From NCBI GenBank assembly GCA_910589385.1, contig CAJUTU010000010.1:1-64000 (forward strand): a stretch of DNA of 64,000 nucleotides. Direction: 5' to 3'. The notes beneath the pieces were generated by a model. It searched no databases. It had not been told where the DNA came from and worked only from the letters and a program-made list of their open reading frames with translations. Shown here one piece after another: positions 27,027-35,340 of the stretch. This DNA comes from an uncultured Lachnospiraceae bacterium (GTDB lineage Bacteria > Bacillota > Clostridia > Lachnospirales > Lachnospiraceae). Made by a program: the position numbers and the translations under genes. The stretch's first letter is position 1, and the number at the start of each line of letters is the position of its first letter.

Positions 27027-27044
27027 TATTTTATCGATAAAATA
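27027..27044 (+). promoter_or_regulatory. ATCGAT-centred palindromic operator
   Basis: TATTTTATCGATAAAATA is an 18-bp perfect palindrome with a central CG, the usual geometry of LacI-family operators. It lies between the promoter and the binding-protein gene, where a repressor would block transcription. The core TTATCGATAA also occurs in a 16-bp palindrome at 39207. No LacI-family gene is in the window. Confidence 0.6.
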
Positions 27045-27089
27045 TTGTAACAATTTAACAAATGTTTAAAATGGAAAGAGGAAAAAATT

Positions 27090-28424
27090 ATGAAGAAAAA
27101 CGTAGTAAAAAGACTGCTGGGATTATCCATGGCTGCAGTATTGACAGCCGGGCTATTAGGGGGATGCGGCTCCGATGGTGGTGATGGAGGAAACGACGGG
27201 GGAAGTTCTTCCGGAGGAAAGGGCGTGACGCTGACATTCGGCAGCCATCAAAGTGGTCTTCCTACGTCAGGAATTGTACAGGATCTGGCAAAGGAATTTG
27301 AAGAAGAGACCGGCATTAAAGTAGACTTCCAGATTTCTCCGGACGCACAGTGGAGAGATCTGATCAAAGTAAAACTGGATTCCGGCGAGGCTCCTGACAT
27401 TATCTGCGTGGATACGCCGATCGGCCTGGCATCCAGTATCCATATGGATCAATATTGTATCGAACTGACAGACCAGGATTGGACAAGCCGTATGGAAGAC
27501 AGCGCACGTTCTGCTGTTTCTGCAAATGATAAAGTGTATGGCATTACATTCCCGGGCGCAAAGATGTATTTTTACCTGTATAATAAGCAGATTTTTGAGG
27601 AACTGGATCTGGAGATCCCGACTACCTATAAAGAGCTGAAGGACATCTGCCAGAAAATGCTGGATGCAGGTTATACGCCGATCTATGAGGCGACCACCAA
27701 TGGATGGCATCAGGTGCTCCCGCTTTTCGAGACAGGCGGGCTCTGGCTGGCAGACGACCCGGATATCTATGACAAGCTGAATGCCAATGAGGTAGAACTG
27801 GAATCCATCCCACATCTGCTTACGATCATTGAGCAGTTGGATGAGTGTGCAAAAGCAGGCTATTTCGGAGCGGATTATCTGAGCAATACCATGGAAAACG
27901 CAAAAGGCGCAATGGCTTCGGGAGAATATGGCATGATCATCAATGAAATGGGATTCCGTGGGGAAGTGGAAGCAGATTATCCGGATTTCAAAGCGACAGA
28001 GGAAATGGGCGCGTTTGTAATGCCGTGGGGCGACAATCAGGTAATCGGCGTCAACCCGGCAAGTAATGCTTACTTTATCAATAAAGAGAGTAAGTATACG
28101 GAAGAAGCAAAGCAGTTTTTTGAATTTTTGGCAAGACCGGAAAATCTCCAGAAACGTCTGGACGGACAGCCGGAGCTGAACGCGCTTTGCTGGCCGGAAG
28201 TAGAATCCAAATATTCGGAAGAAGACCAGGCATTTATCGATTCCCTGGAAAAGGCAAATGTAGTACAGACTTCCGTAAATTACATCGACAGCCAGTGGAT
28301 GGATGTGGGCAAGGATCTGGAAGCAATGTATACAGGCGCTATGACTCCGGAGGATGTGGTAGATACGATTGCCAACAGACGGAACGAGCAGGCGGAACTG
28401 CAGAGAGACCCCGGCTGGGAGTAA
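27090..28424 (+). CDS. Sugar ABC transporter substrate-binding lipoprotein (family 1)
   Basis: The protein has 444 residues. A lipoprotein signal (MKKNVVKRLLGLSMAAVLTA with lipobox LLGGC) is followed by a Gly/Ser/Asp-rich linker. The mature part has the family 1 solute-binding fold: LAKEFEEETGIKVDFQIS near the start, then GEAPDIICVD and FPGAKMYFYLYNKQIF. It captures an oligosaccharide outside the membrane for the permeases at 28534 and 29410. No ATPase is encoded here, so a shared MsmK-type ATPase is probably used. The neighbouring GH31 alpha-xylosidase points to a xylose-containing ligand. Confidence 0.92.
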   Translation: MKKNVVKRLLGLSMAAVLTAGLLGGCGSDGGDGGNDGGSSSGGKGVTLTFGSHQSGLPTSGIVQDLAKEFEEETGIKVDFQISPDAQWRDLIKVKLDSGEAPDIICVDTPIGLASSIHMDQYCIELTDQDWTSRMEDSARSAVSANDKVYGITFPGAKMYFYLYNKQIFEELDLEIPTTYKELKDICQKMLDAGYTPIYEATTNGWHQVLPLFETGGLWLADDPDIYDKLNANEVELESIPHLLTIIEQLDECAKAGYFGADYLSNTMENAKGAMASGEYGMIINEMGFRGEVEADYPDFKATEEMGAFVMPWGDNQVIGVNPASNAYFINKESKYTEEAKQFFEFLARPENLQKRLDGQPELNALCWPEVESKYSEEDQAFIDSLEKANVVQTSVNYIDSQWMDVGKDLEAMYTGAMTPEDVVDTIANRRNEQAELQRDPGWE

Positions 28425-28460
28425 GCGTACAGCGCTGTACTGAAATCCAATACTGCCAGA

Positions 28461-28494
28461 CTCCCGGCCAATTCCTTTCAAGATTGGCCGGGAG
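28461..28494 (+). terminator. Intercistronic hairpin between binding protein and permeases
   Basis: CTCCCGGCCAAT (28461-28472) and ATTGGCCGGGAG (28483-28494) form a perfect 12-bp stem with a 10-base loop and no T-run. It probably stabilises the upstream mRNA or attenuates, so that more binding protein than permease is made. Confidence 0.7.
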
Positions 28495-28533
28495 AAGGCA
28501 GGTGCTGACTGTATCTCGGGAAGGAGAGTACAT

Positions 28534-29406
28534 ATGAACAGAAAAAAATTATATCCCTGGTACTTTGCCAGCGGGGCGGCGGTCCTGTTTTTCCTGCTGT
28601 GTTTTCTGCCGGGTATTATAGGTATTGCCTATTCATTTACGGATTGGAATAATTTTACCAATGACATCCGCTTTGTGGGATTGGACAACTATAAACGGAT
28701 ATTCGAAGGCAATTCGGAATATCTGCTGTATATCAAAAATACCCTTGTATTTACCGTAGTTACTACGATCGCAAAAACCGTTGTGGGGCTTGCTCTTGCG
28801 TTATTGCTGACGAGGCCTTTTATCAAAATGAAGAACTTCCAGCGTATGATTATCTTTTCACCGCAGGTTATGTCTTATCTGGTAGTCGGTCTTGTGTTTA
28901 AAAGTATGCTGCATCCGACGACCGGATTTTTAAATAATTTCCTGCAGGATATCGGGCTGGGCGCTCTGGCAAAAAACTGGCTGACAGATCTGAATATCGT
29001 ATTTCCTACGGTCATGACCGTAGATACCTGGAAGGGGATGGGGTATATCATGGTCGTGGTGATTGCCGGGATCATGTCCATTGCCCCGGAATATTATGAG
29101 GCTGCAAGTATTGACGGTGCAAACTTTTTCCAGCAGCTCAAAAGCATCACGATTCCGCTTCTGAAGCCGGTGCTTGTCAATGCAACCGTGCTGAATGTAA
29201 CTTACGGGCTGCGTGTATTTGATATGGTTTATTCGTTGACCAACGGCGGCCCGGGAAATGCCACCGGCGTGATCAACACTGCGGTTTATAAAGAATTTTC
29301 CAAGGGCGACCTGGCAATGGGTACCACCTTGTCCAGCGTGTTGTTCTTCGTGGTGCTGGCGCTGTTGTATTTCATTATTAAGTCCATGGAAGATACGGAG
29401 GTGTAA
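28534..29406 (+). CDS. Sugar ABC transporter permease (MalF-type)
   Basis: The protein has 290 residues with six membrane segments, starting with a hydrophobic helix at residues 10-30. The ATPase-contacting loop is EYYEAASIDGANFFQQLKSI, followed by IPLLKPV. AAGGAG lies before the ATG. It forms the heteromeric channel with the protein at 29410, three bases downstream. Confidence 0.92.
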   Translation: MNRKKLYPWYFASGAAVLFFLLCFLPGIIGIAYSFTDWNNFTNDIRFVGLDNYKRIFEGNSEYLLYIKNTLVFTVVTTIAKTVVGLALALLLTRPFIKMKNFQRMIIFSPQVMSYLVVGLVFKSMLHPTTGFLNNFLQDIGLGALAKNWLTDLNIVFPTVMTVDTWKGMGYIMVVVIAGIMSIAPEYYEAASIDGANFFQQLKSITIPLLKPVLVNATVLNVTYGLRVFDMVYSLTNGGPGNATGVINTAVYKEFSKGDLAMGTTLSSVLFFVVLALLYFIIKSMEDTEV

Positions 29407-29409
29407 GGC

Positions 29410-30237
29410 ATGAGTAAAATTAGTAAGACGATCGGACACATTGCAGGGAATATCATTTCTCTGTTTATCAGCCTTATTGTCCTGATTCCGCTGGTAGTAT
29501 TGCTTTTAAATTCCTTTAAAACTTCTGCAGAGGCGGATAAGATGACGCTTTCACTCCCGACAGAATGGGTATTTGAGAATTATTCCACTGTCATCGAACA
29601 GGGAAAGCTGGTGTCTTCTTTCTTTAACGGGCTTTTGTATGCGACGGGCAGTGTAGTGATCATTGTAATCGTAGTGTCCCTGGCAGCTTTCGTTATCTCA
29701 CGAAATATGAAAGGCATCAACCGGTTTCTGTATTATTTCATTATTTCCGGAATCGCAATGCCGATTAATAATGTATCCTTGATGAAAGTCATGCAGGCAT
29801 TCCATCTGATCAACACAAGAGGCGGGATCATCTTATTGTATGCGGCGATCAATATCCCGTTGAGCCTGTTCCTTGCTTACGGTTTTATAGATACGATCCC
29901 AAGGGAGATCGACGAGGCGGCAGTCATTGACGGCTGTACTCCGTGGCAGTTGTTCACGCAGGTCATCGCTCCGCTGTTAAAGCCGATTGTTTCCACGCTG
30001 TTTGTGCTGGATTTCATGGCGATTTGGAACGACTTTACCATGCCGCTTTACTATTTGAACAACTCTCAGAAGTGGCCTATGACACTGGCGGTATATAATT
30101 TCTTCGGCGCGTTCCAGAATTCCTGGAACCTTGTGGCTGCCGATATCATGCTGACATTGCTTCCGGTACTGATCGTATTCGTGCTGGGACAGAAATATAT
30201 TGTCGGCGGTGTGGCGGCAGGCTCCGTAAAGGGTTGA
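29410..30237 (+). CDS. Sugar ABC transporter permease (MalG-type)
   Basis: The protein has 275 residues and six membrane segments. The coupling loop is REIDEAAVIDGCTPWQLFTQ, and the C-terminus GVAAGSVKG is typical of the MalG partner. It is translationally linked to the preceding permease, with a three-base gap. Confidence 0.92.
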   Translation: MSKISKTIGHIAGNIISLFISLIVLIPLVVLLLNSFKTSAEADKMTLSLPTEWVFENYSTVIEQGKLVSSFFNGLLYATGSVVIIVIVVSLAAFVISRNMKGINRFLYYFIISGIAMPINNVSLMKVMQAFHLINTRGGIILLYAAINIPLSLFLAYGFIDTIPREIDEAAVIDGCTPWQLFTQVIAPLLKPIVSTLFVLDFMAIWNDFTMPLYYLNNSQKWPMTLAVYNFFGAFQNSWNLVAADIMLTLLPVLIVFVLGQKYIVGGVAAGSVKG

Positions 30238-30295
30238 CATATTTCGTAAAGATGATAAAGTAGTAATAAAAATAGTTAGATTTACGATTTAGTCC

Positions 30296-30330
30296 GGTCT
30301 GCCCGCCTGTCGGGCAGACCTTATCATTTA
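30296..30330 (+). terminator. Hairpin between the permeases and the GH31 gene
   Basis: GGTCTGCCCG (30296-30305) pairs with CGGGCAGACC (30311-30320) around CCTGT, followed by TTATCATTT. A TTGACA sits at 30234-30239 ahead of it but has no convincing -10 partner. The hairpin may be a partial terminator before the GH31 gene. Confidence 0.65.
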
Positions 30331-30361
30331 AGAAGGAAAGTAAATAAAGGAGGTTTTTGCT

Positions 30362-32617
30362 ATGAAATTTACATCAGGCTACTGGCTGACCCGCAAGGAG
30401 ATCACTCCGCTGTATGCCGCAGAGTACGCGGGACACCGCATTCAGGGAAATGAACTGGCTGTGTATGCCCCTGCAAAACATATCACAGGCCGCGGGGATA
30501 CTCTGAATCTGGGGATGCTGACGATTTATCTAAGCAGTCCGATGAAGGATGTGATCAAAGTATCCGTCCGTCACTTTGAGGGCGCTGTTTATAAAGAGCC
30601 GTTTATCCAGGTCCAGGAGACAAACCCACAGATCCATATTGAGGAAACGGAAAACGAAGTCATTTATCAGAGCGGACATACCAAGGCAGTGATCGATAAA
30701 CGTCCTGCATCCTGGGGGATCCGTTTTCTGGATGGCGACCGGGAGCTTACGGAAACCAGCTACCGGAATATGGCTTATATGAAAAATAATGATACCTGCA
30801 GGAATTATATGGTAGAGCAGCTTGCCCTGGATGTGGATGAATCTATTTACGGCCTGGGCGAACGGTTTACTCCGTTTGTCAAAAACGGGCAGGTTGTGGA
30901 TATGTGGAATGAAGACGGCGGGACCGCCAGTGAGATTGCCTATAAAAATATTCCCTTCTATCTTTCCAATAAAGGTTATGGTGTCCTGGTGGATAACGAG
31001 GGGGATGTGTCCTTTGAGATCGCCAGCGAAAAAGTAGAACGGCTGCAGTTTTCCGCAGAGGGCGAGCGGTTGGATTATTATGTGATCAATGGCTCCAACC
31101 CGAAAAACACGGTCAGCAAATATACGGAACTGACTGGAAAACCTGCACTGCCTCCGGCATGGTCTTTCGGGCTGTGGCTGACCACGTCGTTTACCACAGA
31201 TTATGACGAAGCGACAACCTCTGGTTTTATACAGGGGATGGCAGACAGGGATATCCCACTGCATGTATTCCATTTTGACTGTTTCTGGATGGAAGCGTAC
31301 GAATGGTGCAATTTCACCTGGGATGCAAAGACATTTCCTGAGCCAAAGGAAATGCTGGAGCGTTACCATGAGAAAGGTTTAAAGATCTGTGTATGGATCA
31401 ATCCTTATATCGCGCAGAAATCTCCGTTATTCCATGAAGGAATGCACAAAGGCTATCTGCTGAAAAAATCCAACGGGGATGTCTGGCAGACGGATCTGTG
31501 GCAGGCTGGGATGGGGATTGTAGATTTTACCAACCCCGATGCGGTTCTTTGGTATCAGGAAAAACTGAAAAGCCTGCTGGATATGGGGGTAGACTGTTTT
31601 AAAACTGATTTCGGCGAGAGAATTCCGGTGAGGGATATCGTTTATTTTGACGGTTCCGACCCGGTCAAAATGCATAATTATTATACGTTCCTTTATAATA
31701 AAGCGGTGTTTGAACTGTTGGAAAAGGAACGGGGTGTTGGGGAGGCCGTATTATTTGCGCGTTCTGCTACGGTAGGCGGACAGCAGTTCCCGGCGCACTG
31801 GGGCGGAGACTGCAGCGCGTCCTACTCCTCCATGGCAGAGACCCTCCGGAGCGGACTTTCCCTTGCCTGCACAGGATTTGGCTTCTGGAGCCATGACATG
31901 GGAGGCTTCGAAAATACGGCACCGGCGGATGTATACAAAAGATGGTGCCAGTTCGGGATGCTCAGTTCCCACAGCCGTCTTCATGGTTCCGGCTCTTACC
32001 GTGTACCGTGGCTGTTTGACGACGAGGCATGCGATGTCCTGCGCAAATTTGTGAAGCTGAAATGCTCCCTGATGCCTTATCTTTACCGGCAGGCCGTGAA
32101 AGCACATGAGGAAGGGATTCCTATGATGCGGCCCATGTTCCTGGAATTCCCGGAAGACCGGGCGTGTGAAACGCTGGACAGGCAGTATATGCTTGGCGAT
32201 TCCCTGCTGGCGGCTCCGATATTTAAGGAATCCGGCGAGGTGGAATATTATCTGCCGGAGGGGATATGGTATAATCTGCTGACCGGAACACAGGTAAAGG
32301 GCGGCAGATGGCAGAAAGAAAAGCATGACTATTTTTCCCTTCCGCTGATGGTGCGGCCGGGGACGATCCTTGCTGTCGGGGCACATGCGGAACGTCCTGA
32401 TTATGATTTCTATGAGAATGTAAGGCTGCTCGTATATCTGCCGGAGGAGCATGGGAAAGCAGAAACCAGTATTACGGATCAGCATGGCAATGTGGTGATG
32501 CATGTATTTGCAGAAAGAGATGGTTCTGAGGTGAAAGTCCGGGTGGACAGTGAGCACAGGGATTATACGATCGAGGCGCTTGGGGCGGATGGGCTGACTG
32601 TGACGGAAATGATCTGA
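30362..32617 (+). CDS. GH31 alpha-xylosidase (YicI-like)
   Basis: The protein has 751 residues. The barrel has FHFDCFWMEAYEWCNFTWD. The nucleophile is Asp416 in CFKTDFGERIP, the same numbering as in Escherichia coli YicI, and the probable acid/base is Asp483 in HWGGDCSASY. The FGERIP segment and the WMEAYEWCNFTWD loop are characteristic of alpha-xylosidases rather than alpha-glucosidases. It would remove non-reducing alpha-xylosyl units, for example isoprimeverose from xyloglucan. There is no signal peptide, so it acts on sugar imported by the upstream ABC system. AAAGGAGG precedes the ATG. Confidence 0.92.
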   Translation: MKFTSGYWLTRKEITPLYAAEYAGHRIQGNELAVYAPAKHITGRGDTLNLGMLTIYLSSPMKDVIKVSVRHFEGAVYKEPFIQVQETNPQIHIEETENEVIYQSGHTKAVIDKRPASWGIRFLDGDRELTETSYRNMAYMKNNDTCRNYMVEQLALDVDESIYGLGERFTPFVKNGQVVDMWNEDGGTASEIAYKNIPFYLSNKGYGVLVDNEGDVSFEIASEKVERLQFSAEGERLDYYVINGSNPKNTVSKYTELTGKPALPPAWSFGLWLTTSFTTDYDEATTSGFIQGMADRDIPLHVFHFDCFWMEAYEWCNFTWDAKTFPEPKEMLERYHEKGLKICVWINPYIAQKSPLFHEGMHKGYLLKKSNGDVWQTDLWQAGMGIVDFTNPDAVLWYQEKLKSLLDMGVDCFKTDFGERIPVRDIVYFDGSDPVKMHNYYTFLYNKAVFELLEKERGVGEAVLFARSATVGGQQFPAHWGGDCSASYSSMAETLRSGLSLACTGFGFWSHDMGGFENTAPADVYKRWCQFGMLSSHSRLHGSGSYRVPWLFDDEACDVLRKFVKLKCSLMPYLYRQAVKAHEEGIPMMRPMFLEFPEDRACETLDRQYMLGDSLLAAPIFKESGEVEYYLPEGIWYNLLTGTQVKGGRWQKEKHDYFSLPLMVRPGTILAVGAHAERPDYDFYENVRLLVYLPEEHGKAETSITDQHGNVVMHVFAERDGSEVKVRVDSEHRDYTIEALGADGLTVTEMI

Positions 32618-32667
32618 AAGAAAACATTTATGTAAATTGGTTACAAATTATAGAGGAATGAAATAAA

Positions 32668-33288
32668 ATGAAAAAATTATTGGATTTGGACAGCCCGGTA
32701 ATCCGCCTGTTGGGGCGGCTCACAGACCTGATGGCCCTAAATATTATATTTCTGGCCTCTTGTCTCCCGGTTATCACGGTCGGGGCAGCGTGGACGGCCC
32801 TTTACTATGTTACCTTGAAAATGGTGAGAAATGAAGAATCATATATTTTCAGCAGCTACTGGAAAGCGTTCCGGGAAAATTTCCGGCAGGCCACGGTCAT
32901 CTGGGGCGGAGTCCTGTGTATGCTCGTTGTCCTGGTTTTGGATTTCCGAATGACGGGGCCTTTAGAGAATGGAGGCCTTAAGCCGCTCCAGATGCTGCTT
33001 GCAGGTGTCGGGCTGCTCTTTTCCATGCTTGTACTGTACGTGTTCCCACTTCTTGCCAGATTTCAGAATACCATCCCGAAAATGCTGCAGAACGCCCTTT
33101 TGATCGCGGTACGGCATCTGCCGTCTACCATAGCGGTTATGGCGGTGACGGCAGGGAGTGTGTCTGTGACTTTCCTGAGCAGTCAGACATTTGTATATGG
33201 AATCCCGTTTTGGGCGCTGTTTGGTTTTGCGGTGACCGCGTATGCGAATTCCTGGTTTTTCAGGAGAGTGTTTGAGAAGTATGAGTAA
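32668..33288 (+). CDS. DUF624 (YesL-like) membrane protein
   Basis: The protein has 206 residues and four to five membrane segments. The N-terminal pattern LMALNIIFLASCLPVITVGA and the FRENFRQATVIW segment are typical of DUF624. These proteins accompany sugar ABC importers and YesMN systems; their molecular role is not established. It closes the xyloside operon and is followed by a strong terminator. Confidence 0.88.
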   Translation: MKKLLDLDSPVIRLLGRLTDLMALNIIFLASCLPVITVGAAWTALYYVTLKMVRNEESYIFSSYWKAFRENFRQATVIWGGVLCMLVVLVLDFRMTGPLENGGLKPLQMLLAGVGLLFSMLVLYVFPLLARFQNTIPKMLQNALLIAVRHLPSTIAVMAVTAGSVSVTFLSSQTFVYGIPFWALFGFAVTAYANSWFFRRVFEKYE

Positions 33289-33364
33289 AGAAATCAGACA
33301 GAAGCTGCGTAAGCAGCGGATAGTCTGTTGTTCAGAACAGTTATAAAAATATTAATTTCAGGCA

Positions 33365-33411
33365 TCAAAAAAGGGGAAACTCCGATGGATGGAGGAATTC
33401 CCCTTTTTTGA
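33365..33411. terminator. Bidirectional terminator; repeat copy 1
   Basis: TCAAAAAAGGGG and CCCCTTTTTTGA pair, extended by AACTCC/GGAG(G)AATT. It lies between the convergent DUF624 gene and the toxin gene, serving both. A shortened and slightly diverged copy, with the same loop sequence CTCCRATGGATGGA, occurs at 34081-34127 on the other side of the toxin-antitoxin pair. Confidence 0.85.
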
Positions 33412-33675
33412 TTATTTATCGTTGTAGTGGTTTTTACAAGAGAGAATGGTTGTATTATCTCCTGCTGCTTTATACACAATGCGATTTTTTTCGTCAATAC
33501 GTCGGCTCCACCACCCGGATAGATTTTCAGATAAAGGTTCAGGATGCCCGATACCCTTAAAAGGATCTCTCTGGATTTCTTTCACCAGTCTATTTATTTT
33601 TCTTAAAGTTTTTTTATCTTCTTCCTGCCAGTCGAGATATTCCTGCCAAGCTTCATCCTCCCAGAATATCCCCAT
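33412..33675 (-). CDS. yoeB: YoeB/Txe-family toxin mRNA interferase
   Basis: The protein has 87 residues, the family's usual size. The catalytic residues known from Escherichia coli YoeB are at identical positions: Glu46, Arg65, His83 and Tyr84 (NHYNDK end). The fold-defining WEDEAWQEYLDWQEEDKK start and GHPEPLSENLSGWWSRRID loop are present. The enzyme would bind the ribosomal A site and cleave mRNA. Its start lies three bases after the antitoxin stop, with the GAGG site inside the antitoxin's last codons, so expression is coupled to the antitoxin. Confidence 0.93.
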   Translation of the reverse strand: MGIFWEDEAWQEYLDWQEEDKKTLRKINRLVKEIQRDPFKGIGHPEPLSENLSGWWSRRIDEKNRIVYKAAGDNTTILSCKNHYNDK

Positions 33676-33678
33676 GCG

Positions 33679-33939
33679 CTACACCTCGATCAGATTATGT
33701 TCTTTCGGAATGGACTTGCCGGATTCAATATTTGCAATACGTTCTTCCAATACCTTTATATTCGATTCAGAATAAAATGGATCAGCCGATAACTCAAAAG
33801 GAATCCTTCTTTCGTTTCCTACTTTAACTGCAAAGATATTAAAAGCTGTGCTTAGTGATAATCCCATTTCCTTACAAGCAGATTCCATCCTGCGTTTTAC
33901 ATCTTCATCAATTCGGAAGTTTACTATTGTCTGCGCCAT
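33679..33939 (-). CDS. RelB/DinJ-family antitoxin
   Basis: The protein has 86 residues. The N-terminal ribbon-helix-helix is TIVNFRIDEDVKRRMESACK, then EMGLSLSTAFNIFAVKV. The C-terminal part is the flexible toxin-wrapping region. YoeB classically pairs with Phd-type YefM antitoxins, so the RelB/DinJ partner is a swapped combination, although seen in Firmicutes. It autoregulates through the inverted repeat at 33972. Confidence 0.88.
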   Translation of the reverse strand: MAQTIVNFRIDEDVKRRMESACKEMGLSLSTAFNIFAVKVGNERRIPFELSADPFYSESNIKVLEERIANIESGKSIPKEHNLIEV

Positions 33940-33971
33940 GAATGATCGCCCCTTTCATGTTATTATATGGT

Positions 33972-34000
33972 CTTGTACTAAAAAATACACAAGTTGTCAA
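33972..34000 (-). promoter_or_regulatory. Promoter and operator of the toxin-antitoxin pair
   Basis: On the minus strand a perfect TTGACA (34000-33995) is followed after 17 bases by TACAAG (33977-33972). An inverted repeat CTTGT-N12-ACAAG (33972-33993) fills the spacer and the -10, where antitoxin or complex binding would block polymerase. Confidence 0.65.
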
Positions 34001-34080
34001 TTATGTTTTTACTTTGATTGTAGATATTATATCATGTTTGATATACAATGTAAATCATTTTCTTTACAAATTCGTTCTTG

Positions 34081-34127
34081 GAGTACAAAAAAGAGAACTC
34101 CAATGGATGGATTCCCTTTTTGTTTAC
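34081..34127. repeat. Repeat copy 2 of the hairpin bracketing the toxin-antitoxin pair
   Basis: Similar to 33361-33411: both carry an A-run followed by GRGRAACTCCRATGGATGGA and then ATTCCC with a T-run. This copy is shorter in the right arm. Together the two copies enclose the toxin-antitoxin genes. The surrounding 34001-34272 region is AT-rich and otherwise empty apart from a direct repeat GGTATGGTT near 34180 and 34204. Confidence 0.5.
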
Positions 34128-34272
34128 TTCCCATTTTTTCCTAAGCCATGATATCTATGGCATATCAATGCAATCAGGTATGGTTGATTTTAATTCAATA
34201 TAGGGTATGGTTAATTAACTGCTTTCATTATATCAAAGGCAAATGGGGGTGTAAAGTCTTTGATGTACATTG

Positions 34273-35106
34273 TCATTTGTTCATGAACACCTGCTTTTTA
34301 TATTCGCTGGGGGAAATATTCTTATATTTTTTAAAAACCCTGGAAAAAGAAAATTGATTATCATAGCCTACGGTAGCGGCAATTTCGGCAATGGTCAGAT
34401 CTGTTGTCTCCATGAGTTCGCAGGCGCGGGCGAGACGGTAGTTGATCAGGTATTCATGAGGGGATACCTGAAGCGCTTGTTTGAATATTTTGGAAAAATA
34501 TTTTCTGTCCAGAGACAAGTCGGCGGAAATATCGGCTACGCTGATTGGCTGAGAATAATTTTTTTTGATAAATGTAACGGCCTCTTTTACATAGTCTTTT
34601 GTGCTGTTTTGGCTGGTAATGGCGGAGGACTTGTCTACGATGGAAGCTAAGATCAAGTATAGATAGCCCAGATAGTTTAAATCCTTGTTAGCGTCATATT
34701 TTTTAACCGCCAGAATTTCATGAAAGGCGGATTCGATAATGTCCCTGTTCGGACAGTCTATCACAAGGCTGGACTTAGAAAATCCGGCCCGTTCAAAATA
34801 AAATCCAGAGTTCAGCCCATCAAAGGCGACCCAGGAATACCGCCAGGGATCACCGGTATCAGCCCAATAATATACAATTTCATTCGGATAACAGGCGAAA
34901 AGCTGGCCTTTGGTTATGGTATATTCTTTTTCGGCTGCTTTAAGATGTCCTGTCCCTTCATGGACAAAATGAAGCTTGTACTGCGTCTTTATGCCGGGGC
35001 CCCATGATTCGCCCGGCTTACATTGCTGTGTGCCAAAATAATACAATTCCAGATCCGTATTTTTCTGGTTTCCTGCATCATCATTTAAAATCGAATTTTT
35101 TTTCAT
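34273..35106 (-). CDS. AraC-family transcriptional regulator with cupin-type sensor
   Basis: The protein has 277 residues. The N-terminal half looks like an AraC_binding cupin: YKLHFVHEGTGHLKAAEKEY and the GQLFACYPNEIVYYWADTGD segment. The C-terminal double HTH reads ISVADISADLSLDRKYFSKI and IAEIAATVGYDNQFSFSRVF, ending KYKNISPSEYKK. The size and layout match sugar-responsive MsmR/RhaS-type activators. It is divergent from the GPH symporter at 35341, which is its likely target together with the two genes behind it. Confidence 0.9.
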   Translation of the reverse strand: MKKNSILNDDAGNQKNTDLELYYFGTQQCKPGESWGPGIKTQYKLHFVHEGTGHLKAAEKEYTITKGQLFACYPNEIVYYWADTGDPWRYSWVAFDGLNSGFYFERAGFSKSSLVIDCPNRDIIESAFHEILAVKKYDANKDLNYLGYLYLILASIVDKSSAITSQNSTKDYVKEAVTFIKKNYSQPISVADISADLSLDRKYFSKIFKQALQVSPHEYLINYRLARACELMETTDLTIAEIAATVGYDNQFSFSRVFKKYKNISPSEYKKQVFMNK

Positions 35107-35340
35107 ATGCCCTCCCCATGTATAAAACTAAAATATAACATGTATCTATTCAGGCCAATATATACATGCGCGCCACATTCTTTAGAGTCGATTATAGAGA
35201 AAAGGTTTTTATTTTGCAATGCTTTTTCAGCTTGGGAAACGAATAGAGACATTGCGTTAAAAAGAACAACCTTATGGCGATAGCTTTCGGGGATATGCCA
35301 GATTATAATTAATGGCAGAAGGGGAAAGCAGGAGGCAGAT

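Noticed and set aside
27267..28481. 404-codon reverse frame across the binding-protein gene
   Set aside because: The forward lipoprotein is clear; the reverse frame shows no domain.
30234..30262. TTGACA at the end of the second permease as a strong internal promoter for GH31
   Set aside because: No acceptable -10 lies at 16-18 bases; TTGACA alone is weak evidence.
34145..34161. GCCAT/ATGGC hairpin as a regulatory site
   Set aside because: Five-base arms in AT-rich DNA are expected by chance.
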